DNA from: Pseudomonadota bacterium
GTDB lineage: Bacteria > Chloroflexota > UBA5177
Direction of reading: 5' to 3'
Assembly: GCA_021324655.1 (NCBI GenBank)
Contig: JAJPIP010000089.1
Coordinates: forward strand, 1 to 63,417
Length of the DNA stretch: 63,417 bases
Positions 32,761-42,072 of the stretch are shown in pieces. The stretch's first letter is position 1; each line of letters begins with the position of its first letter. The notes below the pieces were generated by a model. It worked only from the letters and a program-made list of their open reading frames with translations, did no database searches and was not told where the DNA came from. The position numbers were made by a program, and so were the translations under genes.

Positions 32761-33576
32761 CTAGGGACCGGATGTCAGAGACTCGGTCAGAGTTGATGCG
32801 TAGTAGCCGTTCTTGACGGTGCTCGGCGCGTACAGCGAGAGCTGCCCCTGCGTGACGGCAGTGGGACTCGACCCGCCCGTCGACGTGTTGCAGATGGTAT
32901 TGGTGCCGCCGCACTTATCGGTCCGGGGGTAGAAGGTGTAGGTACCCATCCCCTGCGCCTTGGTCGTCGACGTGGCTTTGGCCGCCGAGGCGACGGTCAC
33001 TGCGCCCTTGTCGATGGGCACCGCGCCCGTCATCTTGATGGACGGACTGGCGCCGTTCCCGGTGCAGGCATCCGGGGGGCTCACGCAAGTCACGGAGGGG
33101 ACGTCCATATAGGTCGACCCGGCGGTGATGGTGGCGCCCTTCGTGCAGCCGCCCGTCGACCCATTCAAGGTCGTGCAGGTCCACTGCGTCTCCTGGAACG
33201 TCACGTGCCAGCCGGCGCCGGTTCCGGTATAGTCGGCCACCTGATAGGGGGCCAGGCAGAGCAGGTAATCCACCTGTTGTTTGCTGGAACCGACGAACTG
33301 GATGAGATAGGAGGCCGGCGACGTGAGCGATGTTGGATTGTTGATCGTTTGGGTGCAGGTGACCGAGGTTGTGCCGCCGGTGTTCACGTTGCTGGTGTAC
33401 GCCTGGCCATTGAGGATCTTGAATGTCAGGGCGCCCAGGCCCGAGCTATTGATGGTGACTGTCGCCTTGATCGGCTGGGACACGGGGCCCGAGGCAGCAT
33501 GGGCAGCGACGAAGGACGTCGCCCCGATGGCCAGGGCTAGCCCTACCGTCAGTACTCGCCTCATCGTCGCTACCAT
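32761..33576 (-). CDS. secreted WxL-like surface protein (third in locus)
   Basis: 271 residues from ATG 33576 (GCAGGAG eight bases before; GTG 33585 is an alternative). Signal peptide MRRVLTVGLALAIGATSF ... AHAA. It has four or more cysteines in Cys-rich loops. The block GTGAGWHVTFQETQW has the proximal W-x-[LV] motif, and the end GYYASTLTESLTSGP fits the distal strand of the WxL domain. WxL domains bind peptidoglycan and pair with DUF916 partners. The locus holds such a partner 30 bases upstream (33606). Confidence 0.65.
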   Translation of the reverse strand: MVATMRRVLTVGLALAIGATSFVAAHAASGPVSQPIKATVTINSSGLGALTFKILNGQAYTSNVNTGGTTSVTCTQTINNPTSLTSPASYLIQFVGSSKQQVDYLLCLAPYQVADYTGTGAGWHVTFQETQWTCTTLNGSTGGCTKGATITAGSTYMDVPSVTCVSPPDACTGNGASPSIKMTGAVPIDKGAVTVASAAKATSTTKAQGMGTYTFYPRTDKCGGTNTICNTSTGGSSPTAVTQGQLSLYAPSTVKNGYYASTLTESLTSGP

Positions 33577-33605
33577 TGATTCCACTCCTGCAGGTTTCTC
33601 GTTGA

Positions 33606-34481
33606 CTATCGGATGACGAACGTGCCGGACTTGCTGGTCGAGCCGCCGTTCCAGTGCAGCTTGATGAGCCAGTGGTACGTCCCCTTGGCGGGGTGCGATG
33701 ACCAGCGCAGCGGGTAGGCGAACGTCTGCCCGGGAATCGTGGTGTCGATCGGCATCGCCTTGGCGACGATCGGCTTGCTATGACCCGGCGCGTAAACCCA
33801 CATGAAGCCATTGCCCTTCAGCAGCTGGTTGCCGTTGTTGAAGAGATGCGGGACGATGTAGAACGCGCCGCTCATCCACTGAGCCTGCACGTTCTTCACG
33901 CCCAGGCGGAAGAACTTCGGACCCGGCACGTTGATGACCACCGCAGTGATGACCCGCGGCTGGATGATGACCTGGGCTTTACCGGACGTCTGGCGATCGT
34001 GGGACGGCACATAGGCGCTCACGCCACCGACGTATTGTCCGGGTTTGATGCCCTTCGGAATGACCACCTTGAACGGCATCACGCCGCCCTGACCGCCGGT
34101 CAGAGAGACATTGCCAGTCGGGAGGTGAATCCAGCGGCCGACGCTGTGAACCCTGGCGGAGGGCAGGTTATAGGCAAGTCCTCCGAACATGGCATCCGTG
34201 GCATCCACGGCCAGCACCCGGATCGCCGCCGGGCGGTTGCTGACGTCGCCGACGACGGCGTAGAGCTGCGTCGTCGTGCCAGGCTTGGCGGTCACGACCC
34301 ACCAACCAGGCTGGGAGATGCGATTGCCCTGAGCATCGGACGGATACACCGTCACCGGAGTCTGGTTTGGCCCGCTCGCAAGGGCAAGGTTGATAGAAAG
34401 TCCGCTGAGAACGACCGCGCCGAGCAGAGCCCGCAGAGCGCGTTTCCCCGTCATTCTCCTCATTATCCCTTCAGTCTTCAT
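33606..34481 (-). CDS. DUF916-type WxL-interacting protein
   Basis: 291 residues from ATG 34481 (AAGGAAACAGGA upstream). Signal peptide (RALRALLGAVVLSGLSINLA). The mature part follows the WxLIP layout: an N-terminal Ig-like domain (VTAKPGTTTQLYAVVGDVSN ... MPFKVVIPKGIKPGQYVGGV) typical of DUF916, then a second sandwich (VPGPKFFRLGVKNVQAQ ... GTYHWLIKLHWNGGSTSKSG) typical of DUF3324. The usual C-terminal membrane helix and basic tail are missing, so the partner may be secreted or held otherwise. Confidence 0.7.
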   Translation of the reverse strand: MKTEGIMRRMTGKRALRALLGAVVLSGLSINLALASGPNQTPVTVYPSDAQGNRISQPGWWVVTAKPGTTTQLYAVVGDVSNRPAAIRVLAVDATDAMFGGLAYNLPSARVHSVGRWIHLPTGNVSLTGGQGGVMPFKVVIPKGIKPGQYVGGVSAYVPSHDRQTSGKAQVIIQPRVITAVVINVPGPKFFRLGVKNVQAQWMSGAFYIVPHLFNNGNQLLKGNGFMWVYAPGHSKPIVAKAMPIDTTIPGQTFAYPLRWSSHPAKGTYHWLIKLHWNGGSTSKSGTFVIR

Positions 34482-34586
34482 TCCTGTTTCCTTCTGATTG
34501 ACACTTGAGTGGTTCCCGGCCGGCGCATCCGCTCCAGCGAGCGGATGCGCCTCTCGGCACGATGCCGAGCCGGGAATCATCACTAT

Positions 34587-35255
34587 CTACGGGCTGGTCG
34601 AGAGCGTTGCAGTGATCGTGGTCGTGTAAGTTGCTGCATAGGCGTCTGCCGGGACGTGCAGGCTCAGGCCGGACAGCGTCACGTCGTAGGTGCCCATACC
34701 GGTGTTGGTGGCCGCGCTGACTTCCTCGACGGGGGCGTTGGCGCCACCGGTGCCCGAGGCGTTGTCGATGGGGGTCGTGCCGGCGCCGGAGAAACCGCCG
34801 GGACCAACGCCACGGCCGGTCTGCGCGGTCCCGGAGCAGTGCTGCTCGCTGTAGGCGGCGCAGCTGTAGCTCGAGAAGGCGCCACCGGTCAACTCGCCGT
34901 TCGGGAAGGCGTCATTATTCTGGCAGTTGCCGCCGGTAGCGCAGCTAAATGCCGGCGAACCGAGCGTCAGGTGCCAGCCGGCGCCGGTACCCGTGGCGTC
35001 GACAATCTTGAACGTGCCGTTCCAGGACGCCAGCGTCGTGGCGTCCTGGCCGTTCAGATTGACGGCCTGAAACGCCGCCAGGGTAGGAGCAGTCAGGCTG
35101 AGTGCGCCCTGATTCATGGTGACGGTCGCGCCGATGCAACCGGTAGTGGCGTTGGCGGTACAGCCCGCCGCGAAGGTGTTGGCCGGCGTGCCGACCGCGA
35201 GAACGGACGCACCGGCCAGGATGGCCGCGGCGCCGAGTCCGATGAGTTTGCGCAT
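34587..35255 (-). CDS. secreted WxL-like surface protein (second in locus)
   Basis: 222 residues from ATG 35255 (AGGAGG eight bases upstream). Signal peptide RKLIGLGAAAILAGASVLAV. Motif block DATGTGAGWHLTLGSPAF contains W-H-L, the canonical WxL. The end GMGTYDVTLSGLSLHVPADA followed by TTTITATLSTSP is nearly the same as the end of the 35397 protein. Six or more cysteines. No membrane span, so exported and probably wall-bound. Confidence 0.72.
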   Translation of the reverse strand: MRKLIGLGAAAILAGASVLAVGTPANTFAAGCTANATTGCIGATVTMNQGALSLTAPTLAAFQAVNLNGQDATTLASWNGTFKIVDATGTGAGWHLTLGSPAFSCATGGNCQNNDAFPNGELTGGAFSSYSCAAYSEQHCSGTAQTGRGVGPGGFSGAGTTPIDNASGTGGANAPVEEVSAATNTGMGTYDVTLSGLSLHVPADAYAATYTTTITATLSTSP

Positions 35256-35396
35256 GGTGTGATTCCTCCTAGTTACTTCCGTTTTGTGTGGGTTCCATGC
35301 AAATTGACTGTACTTTGATGTCACTCTGTTGCCTACTGGCCTGTCGTCCCGTTCTTCCCTCCTTTGTCGGTAGCTCAATTCGGGGATATTCATTGG

Positions 35397-38300
35397 TTAT
35401 GGTCCTGTCGCGACCGTCAGGGTGATGGTCGTGTTGTACGTCGACGCGTAGGCGTCGGCAGGGACCGTCATCTTGAGGTTGTGACCGGACACGTTGTCCA
35501 CGGTGCCGGGCACGAAGGTGTACGAGGCGTCTCCGCCCGCATAGGAGGCGATCTTGACCGGCGCGCACCCCAGGGAGCTGGCGCACGTGCCGCCGTTGAG
35601 ATCGCCGGTGTCGATGGCGAAGGGGGTCGTGCCGCGCGGCAGGGTCAGCGTGCCCGTATTGCATCCGGAGACGCACTGGCTGCCGTTTGGACCCTGCGCC
35701 AGCGGACCGCCCATCAACAGGTTGCCCGGCTGCAGCTTATCGCCGCCGTTGGGGCAGCCGGCGTTGCCAGTGCAGGTAAGCTGCGAGGCCTGGACCGTGA
35801 CATTCCAGCCGGCGGTGCCGGAGGACTGCTGATCCTGGACATTGATGTTCGAGAGTGAGGCGAAGTCGGACAGATCCTGGCCGGTGAGCGTCTCCGAGGC
35901 GAACGGAGCCGTCATGGAGACCCCGCACATGGCGAGGGCGGTCGTCGTGGCGCCGGCGCAGAGACCGACGGTCGCCGTCAGGCTGTACGGACTGCCGTTG
36001 TTGTTGCTGGTGGCGTGGGCGTTGTCCGCGCCGTTATAGGCGGCGGTGATCGCCGGCGAGCCGTAGGTGGATGCGGTATAGGTCACCGAGCAGGCAGCCG
36101 CGCTGCTGCTCTGACTAATCAATGTGCAGCTGGGCGGAGGTCCGGCCGTGAAGGTGCTGCCGGCCGACGATGTGAACCCACCATTGCTGCTCGGGCTCAC
36201 CGTCCAGATCACGCTGCCGCCCGGCGCCAGCTTGGTGCCGTTCCCGTCCGTGTCGGTGACGGTGGCCGTGCAGGTCGTGCCGCTGTTGATGGTCACGGTC
36301 GAGGCGGCGCAGCTAACGCTAGTAGTGGTGGGCCGCAGGTTGACGGTCACGGTAAAGGCGCTTGTGGTGTTGCTCGCGCTGTGGGGACCGTCCCCGGCGT
36401 AACCGGCGCTGATGGCCGGTTGCGGGGTGCTGACGACGCTCGGCGTGTAGGTGACCGTGCAGGTCGCCGACGAGCCGGTGCCGCTCAAGGTGCAATTCGC
36501 GCTGTTGCTGAAGCTGCCGTTGGTGGACGGGCTCACCGTGAAGCTGACCGAGCCGGTCGGCGTGATGGCCGGCGAGGTATCGGTGTCGGTGACGGTGGCC
36601 GTGCAGGTCGTGCCCTGATTGGCATCGACCGTGGATGGCGTACAGCTGACGCTGGTGGTGGTCGAGCGAGCGGTGATGTTGAACGCCACGCTGGTGGCTG
36701 ATGTCAGCGTTCCGCTCGTCGCCTTCAGCGCGTAGCCGGTGCCGGCATTGTCGATCGAAAGGTTACTGAAGGCGGCGACCCCTCCGGAGACCGTCTGCGT
36801 CGTCGTGCCGCTCAGCGTACCGCTGTTCGCGTTGGCGCCGATCGCGATGGCGACTGAGGTTGCGTTGTCGCCGGTCTCCAGATTGCCGAATTGGTCCTGA
36901 ATCTGGACGGTCACGGCGGGCGAGATGGCGAGATTCGACTTGGTGTTGGACGGCTGCTGGCCGAAGACCAGCTTGGCGGCCGCGGCCGGCGTGATAGTAA
37001 AGGCGTTGCTGGGGCTCGAGGTAATCGAGCCGCTGGAGGCAATCAGCGTATAGCCGGTGCCAACCTTGTTGATCGAGAGATTGCCGAAGGTCGCCACGCC
37101 GGCGGACACCGTCACCGACGTTGTCCCGGAGAGCGTGCCACTACCCGGATTGGTGCCGATCGCAATCGAGACGCTGCTCGAGTTGTCGCCGGTCTCGACG
37201 TTGCCATTGGCGTCCTCGAACTGCGCCGTCACGCCGTTGCTCCCACCGATCGTCTGCCCCGCGGTCGTGTTCGTAGGCTGATTGACGAAGACCAGCTGCG
37301 TGGCGGTGCCGGGCGTGAAGGTGACCTGAGCCGTCTGGCTGAGGGGGAGGCCGTCGGAACTGTCAGTCGCCGTATAGGTGACGCTCTCGGCCTTGGTGTC
37401 TTTGACTGTGAACGAGGCCTGGCCGTTGGTACCGGTGGTGCCGGTAACCGTGGTGATGGTCGAGCTGCCGGATCCCTGGCCGAGGCTCACGGTCTTGTTG
37501 CTGACCGGATTGCCGTTGGCGTCGAGGAGGGTCACGGTAATCGTCGAGGTGTGCGAGCCGTCGGCCACCACCGAGGTGGGGTTGGCAACCACGGTCGATT
37601 TCGAGGCGGATACGGCGCCGGCCGTGAACGTGACTTTGGGCTGAGTATTGAGCTGGGTGCTGTCCGTCGAATCCGTCGCGGTGTACGTCACGGTCTCCGC
37701 GGTCGTATCTGTCGCGGTAAACGTGGCCTGGCCATTGGAGTTCGTCGGATTCGTGCCCGTCGTGACGACCGAGTGAGCGCCGGTGTTCTGTGCCAGCGAC
37801 ACGCTCTTGTTGCTGACGGGGTTGCCGTACTGATCCATAAGCGTCACCGTGATGGTCGAGCTGTGCGTGCCGTCGGCGACGACGGATGTCGGATTGGCCA
37901 CGACGGTCGACGTCGTGGCGGACACCGGCCCGGCGGAGATGGTGAACTGATTGCTGGTGCCGGTCGAGGACGTGGTCGTGCCGGTCGCCGTCAGCGCGTA
38001 GTTGGTTCCCGCCGTGGTGATGGATACTCCGGTGAAGGTAGCCACACCGCTGTTCGCCGGCTGAGTTGTCGTGCCACTGAGCGACGCGCCTGACGTTCCG
38101 GTCCCGGAGGTGATGGCCACCGAGATGGTGCCGGTATACCCCGTCACGACGTTATTGTTGGCGTCTTCGGCCGTCACGGTGAACCCGGCGCCGCTATTCG
38201 TTCCCGTATAGAGGGCGGAGCCGGCCGTCGTGCTGTTAATGGTGCTGACGACGAACTTGGCGACGGCGCCGACCGTGACGTTGAAGGTTGCCTGCGCGAC

Positions 38301-41111
38301 ATTGCCCGAGGCGTCGGTGATCACGATCGTATGGTTCCCCACGGTGGCATTGCCCGGCACGGTATAGGTACAGCTTCCGCTGCTCGGCAGGTTGCCGCTG
38401 GAGTCGGTAGAGCACGTACCGGAGATAGCGAGGGTGCCACCGTCCCAGGTCGCCGTGACGGTGCTGCTGGCCGCGAAGCCCGTGCCCGTTAGCTGATTGT
38501 TGGTCGAGCCGGCAGCACCCGATGACGGGTTAAGCCTGATCGACGGGTTGATCGTGAAGGTGGCCGTGGCTGTATGAGACGTGTCCGCCGCAGTGACTGT
38601 GTGTGAGCCGGCAACATCCTTCGGGATAGTGAAGCCACAGGTGCCCGCTATGGCCCCGGTACTGTCAGTCGAACACTTGGTGAGCTGCGTCCCCGAGGCG
38701 GTATTCCACGTGAGAATGACGGTGCTGCTGCCGCTCGCGGTGAAACCGCCGCCGGTGACCGTTACAGCCTGTCCTGTCGGCCCCGAACTTGGCGCGAGCA
38801 CGATCTGGCTTACGTCAAACGTGCTGCTCGTCGCCGAGTTCAGTCCGCCCGAAGTCGCTTGAATTTCATAACTGACCCCAGGGTTGTTGACCGACAACGC
38901 TCCGAAGGTCGCGACGCCGCTGGCGGCATTCGTAGAGGAGTTGGAAAGCGTGCTCGACCCGGGATTGTGGCCCGAAGTGAAAGCCAATGAGACCGAGGCA
39001 GTGCTGCTGGTGACCAGGTTCCCGTACTGATCCTCAACATCCACGGTTACCGCCGGTGTGACAGGCAGTCCTGCTTGTGCATTCGACGGCTGCTGTCCGA
39101 ACACCAAATTCGCCGCGGCGGCGGAATCCACCGTTTCCTGCTGGGTCGCGGTGGAGTGCGCGAGGGTGGAGTCCGTCGCCGTAATGGTCGGCGTACCGGA
39201 TTTGTCATCGGTATACTTGAAACTTGCGCTCGACGAAGCGCTAATCGTCAGCGATGCCGGATTGAAGCTATGAGTTCCCGGGGAGTCTGAAGTCAGCGTG
39301 ACCGTGTGGCTCGTGGCAGGAACGATGGGGTTACCAGCCGAGTCCTCGAGTTGGACTGTCATGTAGCCGGAAGCCACCCCCGCCGTCAGGTCCGGATTGT
39401 TTGGTGACCCTGTGTACGGCAGCGACGTAAAGGCGATCTGAGTCGGGGTACCGTTGGAAGTCGACGAGGGGCAGGATGCATCCGTGCCCGTAGCCATATG
39501 GAAGTCGACAGTGACGGCCGGGTTACTACCGTTGTTGAACTGGATGAGAGCAATCTGGGGATTGAATCCTATCTTGCGAGCGCAGATCACCATCTGTGCC
39601 GACCCCGCAAAGGTAAGCTTGCCCAGGTCGTACTTCCCGCTCGAGTCTGTCGTAATACTCGGTGGCGGCGTGTTACAGCCCTGGGCGCAAGTAACGCTTA
39701 CACCCTGGATGGGCAAGCTCGTCCCGGAACCCTGGTAGATATGACCGGAGACATCGCTCACCGTGCTCGCCGCCACGTAGGTCGGCGACGCCGCCGGTGT
39801 CGGTGACGCGCTAACGGTCGGCTGCGGCGTTACCGTCGCGGACGCTCCCAGTGCCTTCAGTACGTTGATGCGGCCGAAAGTCTGACCTGAAAGAGGATCC
39901 GTGGCACCCGTGATCTGGTTGTAGACCTGGCTCGCGGTGTCGCCGTTGGCGACAAGCAGGCCCGCCAGACCGGCGACTTCGGCAGCAGCGGGCGACGTCC
40001 CACTCACGGTCCCATAAGCTCCGCCCGGCTGCGTCGTGTAGATGCCGGCGCCGGGAGCGGCGACATCGGCGCTGACGAGATCGTCGGTGCTGAGGAGGTT
40101 GTCATTCTGATCGGTCGCGGTAACACCAAGCACACCGGGATCGCCCGCCGGGTAGGTAGCGACTGTCGAGGCACTGTTGCCGGTGGCGGCGACCACCACG
40201 ATGCCCTTGCTCTCGGCGTTCTGGATGGCGCTATTCAGCGCGCTCGAATAACCGGGGCTGCTGAAAGCCATCAAGATGACGTTGGCGCCGGCTTTCTCCG
40301 CGTCGAAGACACCTGCAATGACGTTGGAGTCGGTGCCGGTGCCGTCCGAGGCCAGAACCTGGATCGAGGTCAGCGAGGCGCCCGCGTAGTCGACGCCGGC
40401 CATGCCGATGCTGTTATTCACCGAGGCGGCGGCGATGCCGGCCATCTCCGTGCCGTGTCCGTTGGGGTCGGTGTTCGGGTCGGTGCCGACCTCGCTCTTC
40501 CCGGCCCCCGTGTTGACGACGCCGGAGAGGTCGGGATGGGTGGCATCAATGCCGGTATCCAGCACGGCGATATTGGCCGTGCCGGTGGGGGTGATCGAGC
40601 CGTAGGCCTGGTCCCAGGAGATCGTGTGCAGCGCCCACTGCTGGGAGTATCCGGGGTCGTTCGGGAGGCTCGTCTTGGTGAGCGTGTAGTTCAGCTGGGC
40701 CGACTGGACCTCGGACCGCGCCGCGTAGGCGGCGACCATCTGGCTCTCGGTCCCCGGCGTCACGTCGATGACGAGCGTGTCGATCGGCGTGAAATTGGTC
40801 TCGATCGTCCCGCCCACGGCCGCCACCACCGCGTTCTCGGTGGTGGAATCGGAGGATGAGGCATTGAAGGTCACCAGGATGGAGGAGGTGCTGGCCTGGG
40901 GAGAGGGCGTCGGAGTTGCGCTCGGAGTGCTGGTCGCAGCGGACGTCGCAGCCGGCGTCGCCGTACCGGTGGCGGCCGGCGTGCTCGTGGCCGTCGTCGT
41001 GGCGGTCGGCGTGCCGGCCGCGTAGCTTGCAACCGGCGTCACCTGAACAACCGTTGCCATTAAGAGCGTCAAGGCGACGGCGAACCGTCCCACGATCGTT
41101 CTTCCCTGCAT
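35397..41111 (-). CDS. giant subtilisin-family surface protein with Ig-like repeats and WxL-like C-terminus
   Basis: 1904 residues. Signal peptide (FAVALTLLMATVVQVTPVAS), a Thr/Ala/Pro-rich linker, an I9-like propeptide region, then the S8 protease domain at about 150-420. The catalytic triad is D185 (VLDTGID), H219 (NGHGTEMAG) and S373 (SGTSPAAAEVAG), with N312 for the oxyanion hole. A carboxypeptidase-regulatory-like module follows, then filamin-like repeats (AAKLVFGQQPSN type, at least four), two Big_1/invasin-like repeats (STVVANPTSVVADG twice) and two Ig-like repeats (TTTSVSC type). The last 180 residues carry GTAGWNVTVQASQL and LKMTVPADAYASTYNTTITL, the WxL-like pattern. First gene of the surface locus. 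Confidence 0.85.
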   Translation of the reverse strand: MQGRTIVGRFAVALTLLMATVVQVTPVASYAAGTPTATTTATSTPAATGTATPAATSAATSTPSATPTPSPQASTSSILVTFNASSSDSTTENAVVAAVGGTIETNFTPIDTLVIDVTPGTESQMVAAYAARSEVQSAQLNYTLTKTSLPNDPGYSQQWALHTISWDQAYGSITPTGTANIAVLDTGIDATHPDLSGVVNTGAGKSEVGTDPNTDPNGHGTEMAGIAAASVNNSIGMAGVDYAGASLTSIQVLASDGTGTDSNVIAGVFDAEKAGANVILMAFSSPGYSSALNSAIQNAESKGIVVVAATGNSASTVATYPAGDPGVLGVTATDQNDNLLSTDDLVSADVAAPGAGIYTTQPGGAYGTVSGTSPAAAEVAGLAGLLVANGDTASQVYNQITGATDPLSGQTFGRINVLKALGASATVTPQPTVSASPTPAASPTYVAASTVSDVSGHIYQGSGTSLPIQGVSVTCAQGCNTPPPSITTDSSGKYDLGKLTFAGSAQMVICARKIGFNPQIALIQFNNGSNPAVTVDFHMATGTDASCPSSTSNGTPTQIAFTSLPYTGSPNNPDLTAGVASGYMTVQLEDSAGNPIVPATSHTVTLTSDSPGTHSFNPASLTISASSSASFKYTDDKSGTPTITATDSTLAHSTATQQETVDSAAAANLVFGQQPSNAQAGLPVTPAVTVDVEDQYGNLVTSSTASVSLAFTSGHNPGSSTLSNSSTNAASGVATFGALSVNNPGVSYEIQATSGGLNSATSSTFDVSQIVLAPSSGPTGQAVTVTGGGFTASGSSTVILTWNTASGTQLTKCSTDSTGAIAGTCGFTIPKDVAGSHTVTAADTSHTATATFTINPSIRLNPSSGAAGSTNNQLTGTGFAASSTVTATWDGGTLAISGTCSTDSSGNLPSSGSCTYTVPGNATVGNHTIVITDASGNVAQATFNVTVGAVAKFVVSTINSTTAGSALYTGTNSGAGFTVTAEDANNNVVTGYTGTISVAITSGTGTSGASLSGTTTQPANSGVATFTGVSITTAGTNYALTATGTTTSSTGTSNQFTISAGPVSATTSTVVANPTSVVADGTHSSTITVTLMDQYGNPVSNKSVSLAQNTGAHSVVTTGTNPTNSNGQATFTATDTTAETVTYTATDSTDSTQLNTQPKVTFTAGAVSASKSTVVANPTSVVADGSHTSTITVTLLDANGNPVSNKTVSLGQGSGSSTITTVTGTTGTNGQASFTVKDTKAESVTYTATDSSDGLPLSQTAQVTFTPGTATQLVFVNQPTNTTAGQTIGGSNGVTAQFEDANGNVETGDNSSSVSIAIGTNPGSGTLSGTTSVTVSAGVATFGNLSINKVGTGYTLIASSGSITSSPSNAFTITPAAAAKLVFGQQPSNTKSNLAISPAVTVQIQDQFGNLETGDNATSVAIAIGANANSGTLSGTTTQTVSGGVAAFSNLSIDNAGTGYALKATSGTLTSATSVAFNITARSTTTSVSCTPSTVDANQGTTCTATVTDTDTSPAITPTGSVSFTVSPSTNGSFSNSANCTLSGTGSSATCTVTYTPSVVSTPQPAISAGYAGDGPHSASNTTSAFTVTVNLRPTTTSVSCAASTVTINSGTTCTATVTDTDGNGTKLAPGGSVIWTVSPSSNGGFTSSAGSTFTAGPPPSCTLISQSSSAAACSVTYTASTYGSPAITAAYNGADNAHATSNNNGSPYSLTATVGLCAGATTTALAMCGVSMTAPFASETLTGQDLSDFASLSNINVQDQQSSGTAGWNVTVQASQLTCTGNAGCPNGGDKLQPGNLLMGGPLAQGPNGSQCVSGCNTGTLTLPRGTTPFAIDTGDLNGGTCASSLGCAPVKIASYAGGDASYTFVPGTVDNVSGHNLKMTVPADAYASTYNTTITLTVATGP

Positions 41112-41330
41112 CCCTTCTCCGTTCCCCTGGCCGGCTGAGAGCGCTCCTGCACCGGCCTTTATCGGTATCCCTCGTCCCTCGGGCGGGCCCCTGCCCCCTG
41201 ATCGGTGCCGAGGCGAGCGACTTTCCTCTCCGCTCGCCCCGATACCACCGAAGCTCTCAGGTGATCGGTGACCCGGTTTTTCCCGCCGGGAGTTCCATGC
41301 AGCCGAAGATTACCGCGGGAACAGGGGTAC
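41112..41330 (-). promoter_or_regulatory. long structured leader of the surface locus
   Basis: About 200 untranslated bases precede the 41111 start. They contain the hairpin GGCGAGCG ... CGCTCGCC and an outer pairing CACCGATC ... GATCGGTG-type around it. The stretch holds no ORF with a ribosome site other than that of the protease gene. I could not match it to a known riboswitch consensus. Confidence 0.35.
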
Positions 41331-41501
41331 CGCCATCCCCGCGATGCATGATTTTTGGTTAGCCGTTTCCGGCTAATCCTTTCGTCCCTGGGCCGTCAGG
41401 ATGATGGGCGCCTACTCCTATAGAGGGGGCCGATAGTAGCAGGGGCCGACAGCACGGTCCGGCCGGGGCCCTGCCGGAGTCATCGCCAGGCGAGACCGCG
41501 A

Positions 41502-41677
41502 GTGCCGAATATCGCCGCCAGTAGTGCCAATCGTCGCGGCCATTGATGCCGGTCGTCGCCGCCATTGGTGCCGGTCGTCGTGGCTATTGGTGCCGATCGT
41601 CGCCGCCATTGATGCCGGTCGTCGTGGCTATTGATGCCGATCGTCGCGGCTATTGGTGCCGATCGTCGCGGCTATTG
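41502..41677 (+). repeat. 22-bp minisatellite, eight units
   Basis: Eight head-to-tail units of 22 bp, of the form RTGCCGRTCGTCGYSGCYATTG, with a degenerate first copy. 22 is not a multiple of three, so it does not code for a repeat in one frame. No gene covers it. Confidence 0.85.
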
Positions 41678-41681
41678 GGGT

Positions 41682-41739
41682 GTAGGCGCACGGCTTGTCC
41701 CTGCGTGTGTATTCGGGCAGGGACAAGCCCTGCGCCTAC
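41682..41739. repeat. 58-bp inverted repeat, MITE/REP-like
   Basis: Arms of 23 bases at 41682-41704 and 41717-41739 are complementary at 22 positions, with a 12-base loop. It follows directly after the minisatellite. No transposase nearby. It may be a small non-autonomous element or a strong RNA hairpin. Confidence 0.7.
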
Positions 41740-42072
41740 GGGTCGATGGCGCTTTTCCACGGGGGGGGTTGCATCGGGGGTGGGGCGCCGACCGGGCGCT
41801 GTCGGCGCGTGGGGTGGGACCACCCAGCAGGTGAAGCGCTGCCCGGCCGCCCTTTCCCCTCGTGGATGAGCGTCTCGTGTCGTCTATCGCGGGACGAAGG
41901 CGGGGACCGCTGCTGTCGTCGGCCCTCCCGACGAGGAGACGTCGTTTCCCGCGCGACGATCAGGTCCAGGGGAGAACGTGCCGTGCGCGCGGAGCCGGCT
42001 TAGAAGGGCAGATTCGAGACAGCGGTACGCATCTTGCGAACTAGTGTCCAACTATTCCACAAGGAGGGAAGG
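41740..42072. other. intergenic region upstream of the membrane stress operon
   Basis: About 330 bases with several open frames on the plus strand, all of biased composition and without ribosome sites. No gene is supported. The promoter of the 42073 operon should lie in its last part (AGCGGTACGCATCTTGCG region), but no clear boxes are seen. Confidence 0.4.

Noticed and set aside
41112-41330. c-di-AMP or c-di-GMP riboswitch in the surface-locus leader
   Set aside because: I could not place the conserved core bases of either class; only generic pairing is visible.
41502-41677. Tandem repeats taken as a possible CRISPR array
   Set aside because: The 22-bp units touch each other with no spacers, and no cas genes are present.
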